DNA from: Patiria pectinifera
Taxonomy: Eukaryota; Echinodermata; Asteroidea; Valvatida; Asterinidae
DNA: 64,000 bases
Direction of reading: 5' to 3'
NCBI GenBank assembly: GCA_029964075.1
Contig: CM057142.1
Coordinates: 38,814,392 to 38,878,391 of the forward strand
Position 1 is the first letter of the stretch. Every line of letters starts with the position of its first letter. A program made the position numbers and the translations under genes. Under the pieces are notes generated by a model. It did not search any database. It was not told the origin of the DNA and saw only the letters and a program-made list of their open reading frames with translations. Below, in pieces: positions 9,801 to 19,700 of the stretch.

Positions 9801-11207
9801 TATCTGAACAGTTGCTTCTTTTTCTTTTTTTTTCTTTTCTTCCCCCTATTTGTTTCAGATCATTCAAAAGATTCAATGTCTGTTGCTTCTGCAGTGTCGC
9901 TATAAACTCTGACATTGTGAGTCTGTCCTAGCAGGCTTTTGCAACAAGGATGCAAAGTCGGTCCCCCCCCCCAAAAAAAAACCCCAATAATTTGCTTTTA
10001 TGAAATTAGAATCTGCTGAAGGATCTATGAATATATCAAAATTATTGTGACGAAAAGTTTGTGACGAATAAACGATCATAAAACTTTTGTGGCTATAAAA
10101 AAACATAGCTGGCCTGAAATGTGCTTCAGTCTCGCAATGCGTGGATGTCTAATTTGCCATCATGGTATCATGGGTGCCGCGGTCTATAGACTGCTTTTAC
10201 TAGTAGGTCTTTCAAACACCAGTTATATGCAGCAGTGTTGTAGTACTCGTACTCGGTACTCGAATGTCAAAGTACTCGTACTCAAAATGACGGTACTCGT
10301 ACTCGGGCACCAAAGTACTCGCACTCGCACATGTCGAAATTGTACTCAATCATTAAAGTACTCGTACTCGAATAGCAGTACTCGGGGGGAGGGGGTGTTA
10401 TAGCTTGACTTACCATGGCCTTATTTTATCGATACTTTCAGTTTGAAATGGTTGAATGGCTTGTAGAGAAATCGAGATTTCCTGATTTTCCTCTGTGCAA
10501 ATCCGGACAAACACATTTAACAGCTAGCCGTGAGTGGGTCTGTTCATCTGTCTGACTGGGCCTGGGCCAATTACGCACAATGAACCATTAGCCGTTTGGC
10601 CGTATTCGGAAATAGAAGTACTCGTACTTGGAAGTTCAAGTTCTCGTACTCGGAGACCCGTTCTTGCACTCGGAGGTACAACTACTCGTACTCGGAAGTA
10701 TAAGTACTCGTACTCGGAGACCTGTTCTTGTACTCGGAGGTACAAGTACTCGTACTTGTACTCTGCAACCTAAGTACTCGGCAGTACTCGGTACTCGGAA
10801 AAAAGTACTCGACTACAACACTGATATGCAGGTGTTTTTGCAGTTACAAATGTACTATGCATCTGGCTTGCCAGAACCTGTACGAAACCCAAAACTCATT
10901 ACACATTTACTTGCAATCGTATAATCACTCTGAAGTCAGTCCCACTGTCTCCATCTAGTATCATCAATCCGGGTTGCTGTTGTTTGCCATTGGTTGTAAC
11001 TTCTGGGTTTGAATTTCCAGGTTTTTTTATCTCTTTTTTGTTTCTAATTTTTCAGATCAGGTGATCTACCCGGGCAAAGTGACTAAAACCGACTGTTTCC
11101 GTATCGGCAACATCGGCCACGTCTTCCCCCGGGACATGCGATATCTGTTGCAGTGTGTGCAAGAAGTCTGCAGTGATATGGGCATCCCACTCCCACTGAA
11201 GGAATAA
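3713..11207 (+). CDS. phnW: 2-aminoethylphosphonate:pyruvate aminotransferase, 7 coding exons
   Basis: Class V (fold type I) PLP aminotransferase of 374 residues. The family transfers the amino group of 2-aminoethylphosphonate to pyruvate, giving phosphonoacetaldehyde and alanine, the first step of phosphonate breakdown. Exons are 3713-3857, 4931-5031, 5967-6207, 6692-6856, 7636-7795, 8123-8283 and 11056-11207 (1125 nt including the stop). All introns are GT-AG and all phases agree. Visible family motifs: N-terminal LFTPGP (residues 6-11); VQGSGTF (60-66), the PLP-phosphate loop; VDAMSSFG with Asp169, expected to pair with the pyridine nitrogen; [13 protein letters not shown] with Lys195 as the PLP Schiff-base lysine; SRSLSLDL; and C-terminal IYPGK...CFRIGNIG with Arg340, expected to bind substrate. 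Length matches bacterial PhnW (about 365-370). The ATG at 3713 sits in a strong Kozak context (GCCGCCATGA), and the frame is closed upstream at 3671. No targeting peptide is obvious. No phosphonatase (PhnX) gene is in the window. Confidence 0.95.
4068..4462. mobile_element. Diverged member of the 'ATCATTTG' TTAA-type MITE family
   Basis: Ends resemble ATGTAGAATCATTTGCAATT (left) and AAATGATCCTACATGTATGTACC (right). The internal phrase TGTTGCTTCAAACCAA is shared with 22450-22977 and the 26540 region. It is inside aminotransferase intron 1. Confidence 0.55.
4506..4833. mobile_element. Tigger/pogo-like MITE
   Basis: TIR CAGTGGAACGCCGCTATGAT at left, with CGACGTCCCACTG at right. Inside the ends are GTATAGCGAATTT and TCGGTATAGCCAAATGTTTG in opposite senses. 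A TA dinucleotide follows the right end, and the left flank is TG (a likely mutated TA). CAGTGGAACSYCGCTA ends are typical of pogo-group elements (family knowledge). Confidence 0.65.
4931..5031 (+). CDS. phnW: AEP aminotransferase coding exon 2
   Basis: Residues 49-82. Acceptor is TATCTGCAG|GTGTTT and donor AAA|GTATGT (phase 0). It encodes [15 protein letters not shown], the glycine-rich loop that holds the PLP phosphate. An open reading frame in another phase overlaps it, so it is easily missed, but phase and homology require it. Confidence 0.92.
5713..5868 (+). mobile_element. Old fragment of the CAGTGTTGTAGTC element family
   Basis: CAGCGACAGGCAACGAATAA followed by CATAGGAATGCTATTGTCAC resembles the interior of the elements at 44154-44371 and 28646-29481 (GTCACAAG..., AAAGGAATGCYTTTGT). 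Ends are decayed. Confidence 0.45.
5967..6207 (+). CDS. phnW: AEP aminotransferase coding exon 3
   Basis: Residues 83-162 plus one base. Acceptor TTCTCCAG|GTTCTC, donor CCAG|GTAGAT. Contains [17 protein letters not shown] and [18 protein letters not shown], both typical of AEP transaminases (the bacterial counterpart reads roughly HSETTTGMLNPI). Confidence 0.95.
6250..6353. mobile_element. Small MITE, 104 bp
   Basis: TIR TGGTGTAGTAAAACTAGCCTCC at left is matched by GGAGGCTATTTTTACTACGCCA at right (inverted, few mismatches). It lies just after exon 3 of the aminotransferase. Confidence 0.7.
6692..6856 (+). CDS. phnW: AEP aminotransferase coding exon 4 (catalytic lysine)
   Basis: Residues 163-217. 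Acceptor TTTTGCAG|ATGCC, donor AAAG|GTACCA (phase 1). Carries both the PLP-interacting Asp169 (VDAMSSFG) and the catalytic Lys195 ([13 protein letters not shown]), so the active-site core is intact. Confidence 0.95.
7110..7180 (+). repeat. Dispersed repeat fragment
   Basis: CTTCGGCTCGACCATGTTGT and GCTGCGTCCTTCGCAATTCA recur inverted at 19415-19470. Probably SINE-derived, adjacent to the SINE at 7255-7425. Confidence 0.5.
7255..7425 (-). mobile_element. tRNA-derived SINE, diverged copy
   Basis: Same family as 39600-39799. Both carry GAATATTCTGGTGGGAAAAA-like and AGGTAGGGACTGAAAAC segments upstream of a degraded tRNA head (AATTGCACCTCGGCTATAGC, GTGTAAGGCGAGG). Orientation is minus. Confidence 0.7.
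7636..7795 (+). CDS. phnW: AEP aminotransferase coding exon 5
   Basis: Residues 218-270 plus two bases. Acceptor TATATTCAG|GCTGG, donor AAAAG|GTCAGA (phase 2). Encodes [17 protein letters not shown] and [17 protein letters not shown]; the TPPTH segment contributes to the active site of the neighbouring subunit in this family. Confidence 0.94.
7866..7944. repeat. Hairpin, 25-bp arms
   Basis: ATACAAGAATATATTGCACGAG is mirrored by CGAGTGCAATATATTCTTGTAT. Located between aminotransferase exons 5 and 6. Confidence 0.65.
8123..8283 (+). CDS. phnW: AEP aminotransferase coding exon 6
   Basis: Acceptor TGTCCACAG|ATATAA, donor AAAG|GTAGGT (phase 1). Encodes [20 protein letters not shown], then the small-domain segment [12 protein letters not shown] ending YTRLQEK. 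It precedes the longest intron of the gene (2.77 kb). Confidence 0.93.
9076..9267 (+). mobile_element. 192-bp MITE with GGAAAGAATGTTGCAACCTG ends, copy 1
   Basis: TIR of about 28 bp: GGAAAGAATTTTGCAACCTG at left and CAGGTTGCAACATTCTTTCC at right. Interior ATATATCATCTCAATGAAGG is shared with the copies at 49809-49988 and 63799-64000. Confidence 0.8.
9479..9753 (+). repeat. Tandem duplication, about 140 bp unit, two copies
   Basis: Units at about 9479-9623 and 9624-9753 share CAGGAAGCAATTCGTGGGAT, TTCAAGATTCCACCCTGCTT and TTATTAGATG with modest divergence. Non-coding, in aminotransferase intron 6. Confidence 0.7.
10233..10823. mobile_element. hAT-like non-autonomous element carrying ACTCGT tandem repeats
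   Basis: Left end CAGTGTTGTAGTACTCG and right end CGACTACAACACTG are inverted copies. The element is flanked by a perfect 8-bp direct repeat ATATGCAG (10225-10232 and 10824-10831), the duplication length of hAT transposons. Both ends run into clusters of 'AGTACTCGTACTCGG' repeats (10243-10388 and 10610-10818) around a unique 220-bp core. No transposase. Confidence 0.85.
11056..11207 (+). CDS. phnW: AEP aminotransferase coding exon 7 (C-terminus)
   Basis: Acceptor ATTTTTCAG|ATCAGG. Encodes [20 protein letters not shown] and ends MGIPLPLKE with stop TAA at 11205-11207. Arg340 in CFRIGNIG is the expected substrate-binding arginine. The stop codon lies inside an AATAAA hexamer (11203-11208). Confidence 0.94.
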
Positions 11208-11965
11208 ACAACCCACCAAGTATCAGCTAAAGACAACAGTAGTAGGTTTGCTGAAGAGAGCCCACTGTCTTTCGTGATCAAATACTTTTGATACCAGTAG
11301 GCTGACTATGTCCCAGATGTCAGCTGGACATCAATGGGCAGTGATTTAATTCGGGAGACTCACAATGCATTGCACCACCAAGACTTTGCCAGTTCATTTT
11401 TCCCAGTGCATTGTCGACAAAATCGCAGTGCGGGACATTTCAAATTGTTAGTTTTTTCCGGGCTATAGCTTTGTAAGTGTATAATTCGAGTATCTGTTTG
11501 CCCTTTTCTTTTCTTTTTATCAATATGGTGTTTTTTTTGTAAGGCGACAGAATGCTATGCCCCTAATCGATAACAAATTAGCTCAAGTTGTCTACTGACA
11601 CTCATTCAAATGGGCCATATTTTGTCGACTGTAAACTTGAAAAATGGACTCTCCATGGCAAACTCTTGGTGGCGCACTGCATTTGTGATTCGCCCGAATT
11701 CTGTCTGATTAAGAAAAGTGATTCCGTAAGTCAAAAAGAGTTGCAACCAGCTGGCAGAAACTCTTATTGCAGACCCAAGAACGGCAAGATGTGAAGTAAA
11801 GGAAATTGTGGACTTTGGATGCAGCGGCACAAGTACCCCCTCTATGGTTCCATAGGGAGAGTTGGGGGAGACCACTGGGAGGGACATTCTAACGCACTGC
11901 CGACGACATCAGACACTCTCGCGAAAAACACTACCAGCTCGTGAACATTCAAAATAAAATAAAGT
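11208..11965 (+). other. Aminotransferase 3' flank/UTR with polyadenylation signals
   Basis: AATAAA occurs at 11203-11208, overlapping the stop codon. Two more overlapping copies lie at 11953-11963 (AATAAAATAAA). The distal pair is the more usual distance for a 3' UTR, but that would place a TIR element (11352-11696) inside the UTR. Cleavage sites cannot be decided from sequence. Confidence 0.4.
11352..11696. mobile_element. 345-bp TIR element flanked by AATT, copy 1
   Basis: Ends CGGGAGACTCACAATGCATT and GCATTTGTGATTCGCCCG are inverted; AATT borders both sides. The copy at 41802-42159 shares the whole body (TATCTGTTTGCCC, ATCAATATGGTGTTTTTTT, GGACTCTCC). It may lie within the 3' UTR of the aminotransferase. 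Confidence 0.75.
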
Positions 11966-14900
11966 ATGTATCATGTGCACCATAAGTGCACAAAGCAGTA
12001 CGTGTACACGGTGTCTTGTTCACTGCAGCTTTCAAATGTGTTCACAAAGTGCCATCAACTCGTCACGCACAGAGTCAATAAGAATCACAGAGAAGCTGCA
12101 TTTGCCCCTGTTTTGGTTTAAAAAAAAAAGGAAACTGATCCCTTGTTTTTAGACTTTGAACAGTTTCTTCAAAATCATGCTTTTATAAGTGCTGAGCTGG
12201 CTGCAAGTGGGTGGTTATGGGTGTTAGTCATAAGCTTTTTCAAGTATTATTAAAAGAAAATTAAGAAATATTTAATCACATTTATTCTACTGATATTGTA
12301 CGAGTGCACGCTGCACTTAAGATATGTATGATACATTTTTAATACATTGATCGATAGATATATGGATTTTATACAGTTCTATCAGCAGGGAGAGAATGGT
12401 GGCTACCTATTCACTATTTGTGGCAAAATGTCTTGCCCAGATTTTAACTCTATATTGCCAAGACGTTTATGGACACATAATGACATTTTTTATGAAATAT
12501 TTAGAATAAGAAATTTTAATGCAATTTATAACAAAAAAGGTACTTTATTGTGTATGTGAAAGTATAAATATCTATTGTATAATTTGTTTTAATGTCAAAC
12601 TATTTTTAAAAGAATTGTAAACAGTCAATATTCCTTAAAGTATTACCGTTTGGACAAATTTCTACATCTCACTGAAAAATTGTTCAAAGTTTGTTATCAT
12701 TTGAATGACATACATACAATAATTAGTTCATAAGTGTTAAGCAGGCAAAAATGAATTGTGAAGTCGCTTTCCAAACAAACTCTTTTTAAATTTACAAACA
12801 AAATCCTCTATGATCAAGCTTCAGCGGATGGTCGGATCGAACGTTGCATATTGTTTGCACAACTCGAAAATGGGTCTTTTAATGAAGAAACGCAACGTTT
12901 ATAGTTAATTTATGTCCTTGTAATGTTACATGTTTTGTAATGCTACGGTTTTAAAAAATTAGACCAGCAATCATACCCCCATGGCATGTGTTTTGGTTTT
13001 TTGTACTATGCGGTTGGGGTCTTTATATTGCATGGCTGCAACAGGGATATATGGACAACGTTGGAAATTTTTGTGTGTAATAAAATCAGTACATGCAAGG
13101 GATTGACAGCTGTAGAGCTGTTCCCCAGTTGGGAATGGGTTGTATGGAATTTTTGGTTGTGACCAAACAATTCGACGATAGATATTGCTATATTGTGTGA
13201 TTTCATCGGTCTAGAACGGCCATGTGTCCCAGTCTCTAAAATTCAGTTTACGTCATGTATACGCTATTTTGCATATATATGTAGATTACCTCGTTTGACT
13301 CCGCGTTGCATATATGAATTAATTACCACCATATACAAATATACACTGCCTTAATTTCACACGTATGTAGGGTGTAGTGTAGTTCCTACATGCCTCGACA
13401 GAGAACCGCAACCTCTCAATCTCATGTCTGGTAGGAAAGATCACAGTAATCAAAAGGTTACTATGTAACGACTTAGTTTATTTCTTGCATAGTTAGTTAT
13501 GCGCTCCTGGAGTATAAAAAACATGTCCCACACCACAGCAGTCAACAGTTGTTAAATATGTAATGAATAAATGCCACAATGTAACATGTATGACTACAGA
13601 GAAGTGACGGTTGATAGTGTAGAAATTCTTGGTTGCCCTGAGTGTATCGCGAGTGCATGTCTATTTGTGGATGTCTATTTGTAGATGTTACCTGAGGTCT
13701 CTACATTGCACAGTAGGTTTTTAATTGGTGAGACTTCTGAAAATGCTACAGTTACTGCAAGTAACCAATGGCAGATGACTTACTGCAGGACAATAGACGT
13801 ATAGTATGCAGGAAATCAAACACGAAGTTGAAAAGTGGCCTCGTGTAGCCAGGGATCATGCCCAAAGTCGCGACGCTAGCAACATCAGCGATGCAAACAG
13901 GAATCACTCATAGCAATGACGACATATTATATGAGACCTATCACCACAAAATGAGCTTAAAGTCGAAAATTTGATGAAGGGGTGATCAATAATTTTGTTT
14001 GCAGGTGAACCTCAATCTGTTTGTCCTGTTCTGCCTTTCTCCAATTTGTTGGTTCCGTCAACCATCTTCAAAAAGCTGTTTTCATCCTGTTTTATTATTT
14101 TAGTTGACTATTCATTAAATTAACACCACTGCGGAGTTTTAAACGCCACATTCTCAAAAACTCTTGCTCTGAAGAATCCAAACAATTAAATATCTCTGTT
14201 CTTACAAGTTTGACTTTAACCTCATTTTGTGATGACAGGTCACATATATGGAGTTACGGCGTCTGACTAGGGCACCTTGAAGAAACACGGGGGCAGAGTT
14301 CAATTCAGGCATTATGAAGTACCGAAGTGTGACATCATTTAGAACCAGAAAGTGTAGTGCAAACGAATGGAGTACGCGCACGTGTTAGTTCACGGGCTGA
14401 ATTACGCGCTGATGTCTTTTGCACACACACATTGTGCGTGTGATGTATTCACTTCGGTACTCTATGAAGCTGTCGCAAAACTTTGGAGTTGCCCATGCAC
14501 AAAATGGGGAACCTCCAACATGAGGCTCGATAGCTCAGAAGTTAGAGTGCCGAGATGGTATTCATGAGGTTCAATTGAGAGTACAAAACAAGCACAAATG
14601 CACGCAAATATGAATAACTGATAGTATGATTTATTATTATAGCTAGTTAACCCAAATCCATTTTCTCAACATTTAAATCATACCGTATATTTTACTAATA
14701 TTCAATTTCTTACAACTGCATAAAAAATGGTTTGAAGTACAAGAAACAATTCTATAGCTTGACAAAACCTTTTTTTTTAAATAGTTTACTTGACCAATGT
14801 TACCAGACCGAAATTTATTCAGATACATTCACACAAAGAGTATAAAAAACCAGTGGACATTCCAAACATGTTACTGAATTATCAAAAAAACAAACTTAAT

Positions 14901-15588
14901 TTGTGTATACAATAATCAGAATATTATTTTCCACAATTGACGTCACTATATTTGTGAGGTTGATGTAGTTAAAAACTGCAAAGAACCATTTTTGGCACCA
15001 AATGAGGAAGAAAACTATCACTTTAATAAATAAATATAAGTATGGCCTCGTTGGGACTGTTTCCTGCTATTTATGCCAGTATGACAAATGTTCAGTTTTT
15101 TTTTTACCAAATCAATTGATAAAAACAGCTACTTTGAGATATGTTTGGATTTGTCAAGGATTTACAGTAGAAATGATTAACAGCAACATTCTAACTATAG
15201 ACTTTTCTCCTTTTATGTCACGGTCATACGTTTTGCCAACCCGTGGTTTTGTCAACCAGGGGTTAGCAATCTACGGACAGCCACCATTTCAAAACAGAAG
15301 AAGTCAGTGTTTCCAAAACACCATTTATGTATTCAAGATACTGAATAATCAACAGACGCTGGTAAAAAAAAAACCACTAACTGAAGTTGCCTATCTCTTG
15401 TTAATGTGCCATTTGGGGCAAACTCTGTTTCGGATCACAAACAAAAGAAAACTTTTTTTTTAGAGACAATAGCCTGTGTGGCCTGGGTTGGGAATTTCAC
15501 ACTAATCCTCCAACATATCCTTCAAAATCTACCAAGATATTTTGAAAGGTTTTGCAGGGTTTAGGAATGCAGACCCAGCCAATGTTAA
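11965..15588. other. Intergenic, AT-rich, no recognised gene
   Basis: Convergent intergenic region. I see low-complexity AT-rich DNA, tRNA-like relics near 14243-14290 and 14524-14580 (SINE heads at best), and scattered short ORFs without homology or splice context. Confidence 0.6.
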
Positions 15589-16134
15589 AGGTAGAGCAGA
15601 TCATTTGTCATTTATTTGTTTGAAGCAAGGAAAGTACTCAAAATCTAAAGACAGGTGCTTAACAACTAACCTGATGAAGTTTTAGCTCTGTGAATGCTGT
15701 ACATTCCAAGAAAACAATATTCTAGGATCTCCATTTCAATTTTGAAGTTACCGAGTCATATTGTGAATTGCACCCAAAATCATTATCCGGAACACGTTCT
15801 CATTCAGCCGATTGCAGCTACACAATGTCACGCACTGAACCAAGGAATGATAACAACCGAGCGCAGGTGTGCGTCGTGTCAGTGCTTGCCCGCACCCATT
15901 CATGGATTCGCCCAATTACAAACCAACTACTAACGGAAAATTCGAAAAAAAATGTGTCACTTGACACATCTTTGGAAATTACCTTCTTTTATTACTTTCC
16001 TCAAAATGACAGCATGCTAGAAGGAATAATTTCACAGGGAGTTTAGTGCCATTACTATCTTTAAACCAAGTAAGCTTTTCAACAATAATTTGGTCATTTA
16101 CCTTTTAGATATCTGCAAGTGATCTACTCTACCT
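15589..16134. mobile_element. TTAA-flanked MITE, 546 bp
   Basis: TIR AGGTAGAGCAGATCATTTG at left and GATCTACTCTACCT at right. TTAA directly flanks both ends (15585-15588, 16135-16138), the target duplication of piggyBac-type transposons. An inverted sibling lies at 22450-22977 (shared AACAACTAACCTGATGAAGT). Confidence 0.8.
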
Positions 16135-16354
16135 TTAACTGTACATTGGGCTAGATGCCTGCTGAATGTATGCGTACAAAATTAAAGAATGTGTCATTGA
16201 GTTCCTACACACGATTTTGTTCTGTAGGCAGGGGAATCCATGGGGAAAATCCAGTTTATTCATGAAAAAAGAACAATCCCGTCAACACCATAATTATAGA
16301 ATTTAGGTCACCTAGCATTACCAAGTATTTCACAAAATGGATGTTGTCAAGCTA

Positions 16355-16435
16355 CCACAGTAGCCTTGTGGATAGTGAGATTAACTACGGATTGAAGGAT
16401 CCCTGGTTTGAATCCATTCATGTCCTTTTTACTTC
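16355..16435 (+). mobile_element. tRNA-like SINE head, decayed
   Basis: TAGCCTTGTGGATAGTGAGA resembles an A box, and GGTTTGAATCC is an intact B box about 45 bp later. No full tRNA fold. Confidence 0.4.
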
Positions 16436-16475
16436 GACCATTTTTCTTCTCCAAATTTAGATAATTTGGATAATT

Positions 16476-16481
16476 TTTATT
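16476..16481 (-). terminator. Candidate LRPPRC polyadenylation signal
   Basis: Reverse-complement AATAAA about 170 bp downstream of the LRPPRC stop. It is the first canonical hexamer after the stop on this strand. Confidence 0.5.
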
Positions 16482-16653
16482 TCAGGGTCTCCGAGAACCT
16501 GAGTGTCTTGCAATGATTCCATCAAAACTACTGATATTTTAATGAAACTTGATTCACCTGCCTACCGACAAAAAAAAACCAATTGCTTCCTGCACAAAGT
16601 AAGATTTTGGAGAATTCAGAAAGTTTGGGTTGAAGTGGGTCTAGGTGCCAGAT

Positions 16654-16773
16654 TTAGTCGGTGCTGTTGTGAGCTTGTCTGCTGCCCTCGTCCTCTGGCC
16701 TCGTCTCTTCAATCTCAGTCAGGTTATCTTTGTGTTCTAACCTCGATAGTTCTCTGTAATGGTTGATGGACTC
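16654..16773 (-). CDS. LRPPRC: LRPPRC exon 38 (C-terminus and stop)
   Basis: Residues 1410-1448. Acceptor CTTGCCAG|GAGTCC gives [16 protein letters not shown], colinear with human ESFEFYAQQLRKL. It then extends about 20 residues further than human, in an acidic tail ending HNSTD. Stop TAA at 16654-16656. Confidence 0.95.
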   Translation of the reverse strand, partial: ESINHYRELSRLEHKDNLTEIEETRPEDEGSRQAHNSTD

Positions 16774-19700
16774 CTGGCAAGTGAAATTTCAAACAAATGT
16801 TAGAATTTCCATAATGTTTTGACCAACAAAATGTAAATCCAGTGCTGTGCATCTTGAGAGCCATTGCCATTCTGCATTGGTTCCTCACGCACAAACATTT
16901 TTTTATTTTATCAAAATCAATTTCAACCAAAACAATCCATTCAATTTTCTCTAGATTGTTCAAGTCAACTGGCATTTTCGAGATCTATACTCTTGCATAA
17001 CCCAACATCTTAACAGCAGAGACAACAAAACAAAAACACTTGTAGTACAGGCAAAATACTTCATTTTTTGAGTGAACCTCAAACAAATTGCAACAGAATT
17101 TTTTTCACCACAGTGCATTTCTATAAGGTCCCTAAAATGACATACTAAAAGTCTTAAGAAATCCAGGTGGTGGAAATATGCCTAATTTGCATAAATCCAA
17201 AATGGCCGCATATGTTAGGACTTTCGCACTGATTTGGTCATATTTCATATACCAGATAGCTTTTTGGGGTATTTTAAACAACAATTTTAGTCCTTTTACA
17301 TTGATTTACTCATTATTTTAGACCTTGGTAACTTTGAATATCCCTATGTTTCCCAAATTTGCGATATGCCGATAATAATTTGCGTAAATGCCATTTATTA
17401 ATTTGCATAGATTAAAGTTAAAATTATGACTGTTAAGTGTGGACATGTCACAATTAAATTTTCCCTGATAATCTAAGTTCAGTCATGTACATAGATAAAT
17501 TTCACACCATGGTGCATTGCTATAAGGTTCCTTAAAAAAGGGAAGAAATCCAAGTGGTGGAAATATGCCTAATTTGCATAAATTCAAAATGGCAACTAAT
17601 TACATGATTTCTGATTTGGCCATAACTCTCGTCCTGAATTGCTTTTTGGGGTATTTTGACCAACCATTTGTCCTTAGACATTGATTTCATAATCATTTGT
17701 TTGAGGTCAAACCTTATATTGCCTGTACTATTGAACAAGAAGATTTTCAACTTACTGGTGGTTCGTCAAAGGGCACCGGTTGGTCATTGCGTTGGAGAAG
17801 CAAGGCGAGTCTTTTGAGATTGAAGTCAGTCACGGGAACATTCTCCTCAAGCATTCTCTCGTGTAGTTTCATTGCATCTTCCCAATTGTTGTGCTGGTCT
17901 GTGCGAAGCAAAACACAAAACCATTTCTCCACGTTAAATTCTAATTGGAAATATTACTAATTACACAGATTTCCCAGCAATTTATGAAAACAAACTTCAC
18001 TGAGTTTTCCCTGGTATTTCCCTGAGGCATTTAAAAAATTCCACGAGACATATTTCCACTTTAACGAGGTTGCTGGGAAGTCAAGAGGTGGTTGCAGCAA
18101 AGCAGCTAAGATACTGATAATACAACAGGCAACTTGTTGACAAGTGATGGCCTCCCTTCTCCCTTGTGATCATTCTCTCCTCACCAAATTCCCCGAGATT
18201 TCCCTGAGTTTTGGTGTTTTCCTTAAAATTCCCTGACTTTTCCCTGACTGGAAAATTGATACTCATTTTCAAGGTTTCCCCTGATGTCCAGATTAGCTGG
18301 GAACCGTTACATTGCGTCCTGCTTTGTAAATGTGGGAATGTTTGAGTCATAAACATGGACACACTTTGTTTTCAAGATTTAAAAAAAAAAAAAACAGAAA
18401 AAATTACTTGTGTTGAATGTCTTTCCTTTTTTTCCCCTCAAAATGACCGCTTGCGCATCCTCTAACCCCAACTAACTCCCTAGGGTGATTTACTAGGAAC
18501 CTTCCTCATCCTTGCAAATCCCAACACCATCTGGGAAACTGTGCACATGAACAGTTGGACTCTGTTTATTTGTGGTATGCCTAATCCCACGTAAAGCACA
18601 GTCGGTTTACTAGTGCAGTACTCATCCTAACAGATTCCAACAAACCCTGGTGTTGGAGTTTGGCTGGTTGGGGATTGTTAGGGTTATAGGAATACACACC
18701 AACCCTGGCTGGTTAAGGGTACATGTATTTGCTGCAATCTGAACCTTACCATAGGCCTTGAATAGATAGAAGTAGATTGTTCGCTTGTCAAGATAATCAC
18801 CAGACTTGTCCATCTCTAAGACGCTGTTGATTTTACCAATCTGAAAAAACAAACAGCCACAGAACAGGAGTGATGAGAGGAATAACTGCCACTTTAAGGG
18901 TTAATCAATAATGAACTCTTGGCATACAGCAAAATAGTACTGAAGACGATGAGCCGATACATCAGCTCAAATGTCAAAGTGTGGTTTTATTCCATCTGTG
19001 TAATGTGAACTCAAAGATGAAGACTCAAATGCGTATGATATCTGAGAATATCACAACCTTAGTACAGACAAGCAGATAGAGAAATACCTATTAGGAACAA
19101 AGGCTTTTCCCCCAAAAAACACCTCAAATATTTCACAAAAACGGACGGTAATAAGGGCTTAATTTGACTGCTTTGCTAGTAGTTGGCGAAGAGTAAAGAT
19201 AACTTCTCAAGAGAAATTTGAACACTGGCACATATGGAAAATTTCCACTCATGCATCACTATTTCATGGGAATTCACCTCTTGAATTTATCAAAGTCTCT
19301 GTTGTGGTTATTGCTTACGGTTGCCATGAAATCAACTGAGGCTCTTAAGAAGAAAACAACTGTGTGTTGTGAATAAATAACAAATAAATCCGTGGAGGGG
19401 GCTAATCGTCTATACTTGCAGCAGAAGCTGAATTGCGAAGGACGCAGCTTACAATATGGTCGAGCCAAGGCAAAGATATTTAGCCCTAATTGTACAATGT
19501 CTTTTCTACCAGCAGTTTTGAAGTACTGTAGTATATTTCAGGTTTAATTTTTATTTTAAAAGATAAACAAATAACGAGGCAGTGACACAAAAATCAGGGT
19601 TTCCTGGGTTTTTTTCCTACTAACCACAACACACTGTATAGTCTGTCCAATTTACCTTGCATAGCACAGTTGAACCTAGAGACTGGGGTTTAAATCAATG

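Noticed and set aside
10034-10823. Several ~100-residue frames rich in SRTR/YSYS
   Set aside because: Encoded by TACTCG repeats of the hAT-like element in multiple frames.
14524-14580. tRNA-like stretch with GATAGCTCAG and GGTTCAATT
   Set aside because: No cloverleaf can be drawn and the stems are broken; at best a SINE relic.
15002-15463. 153-residue open frame in the intergenic region
   Set aside because: AT-rich composition, no recognisable domain, no neighbouring exon, ends in homopolymer. Most likely a chance ORF.
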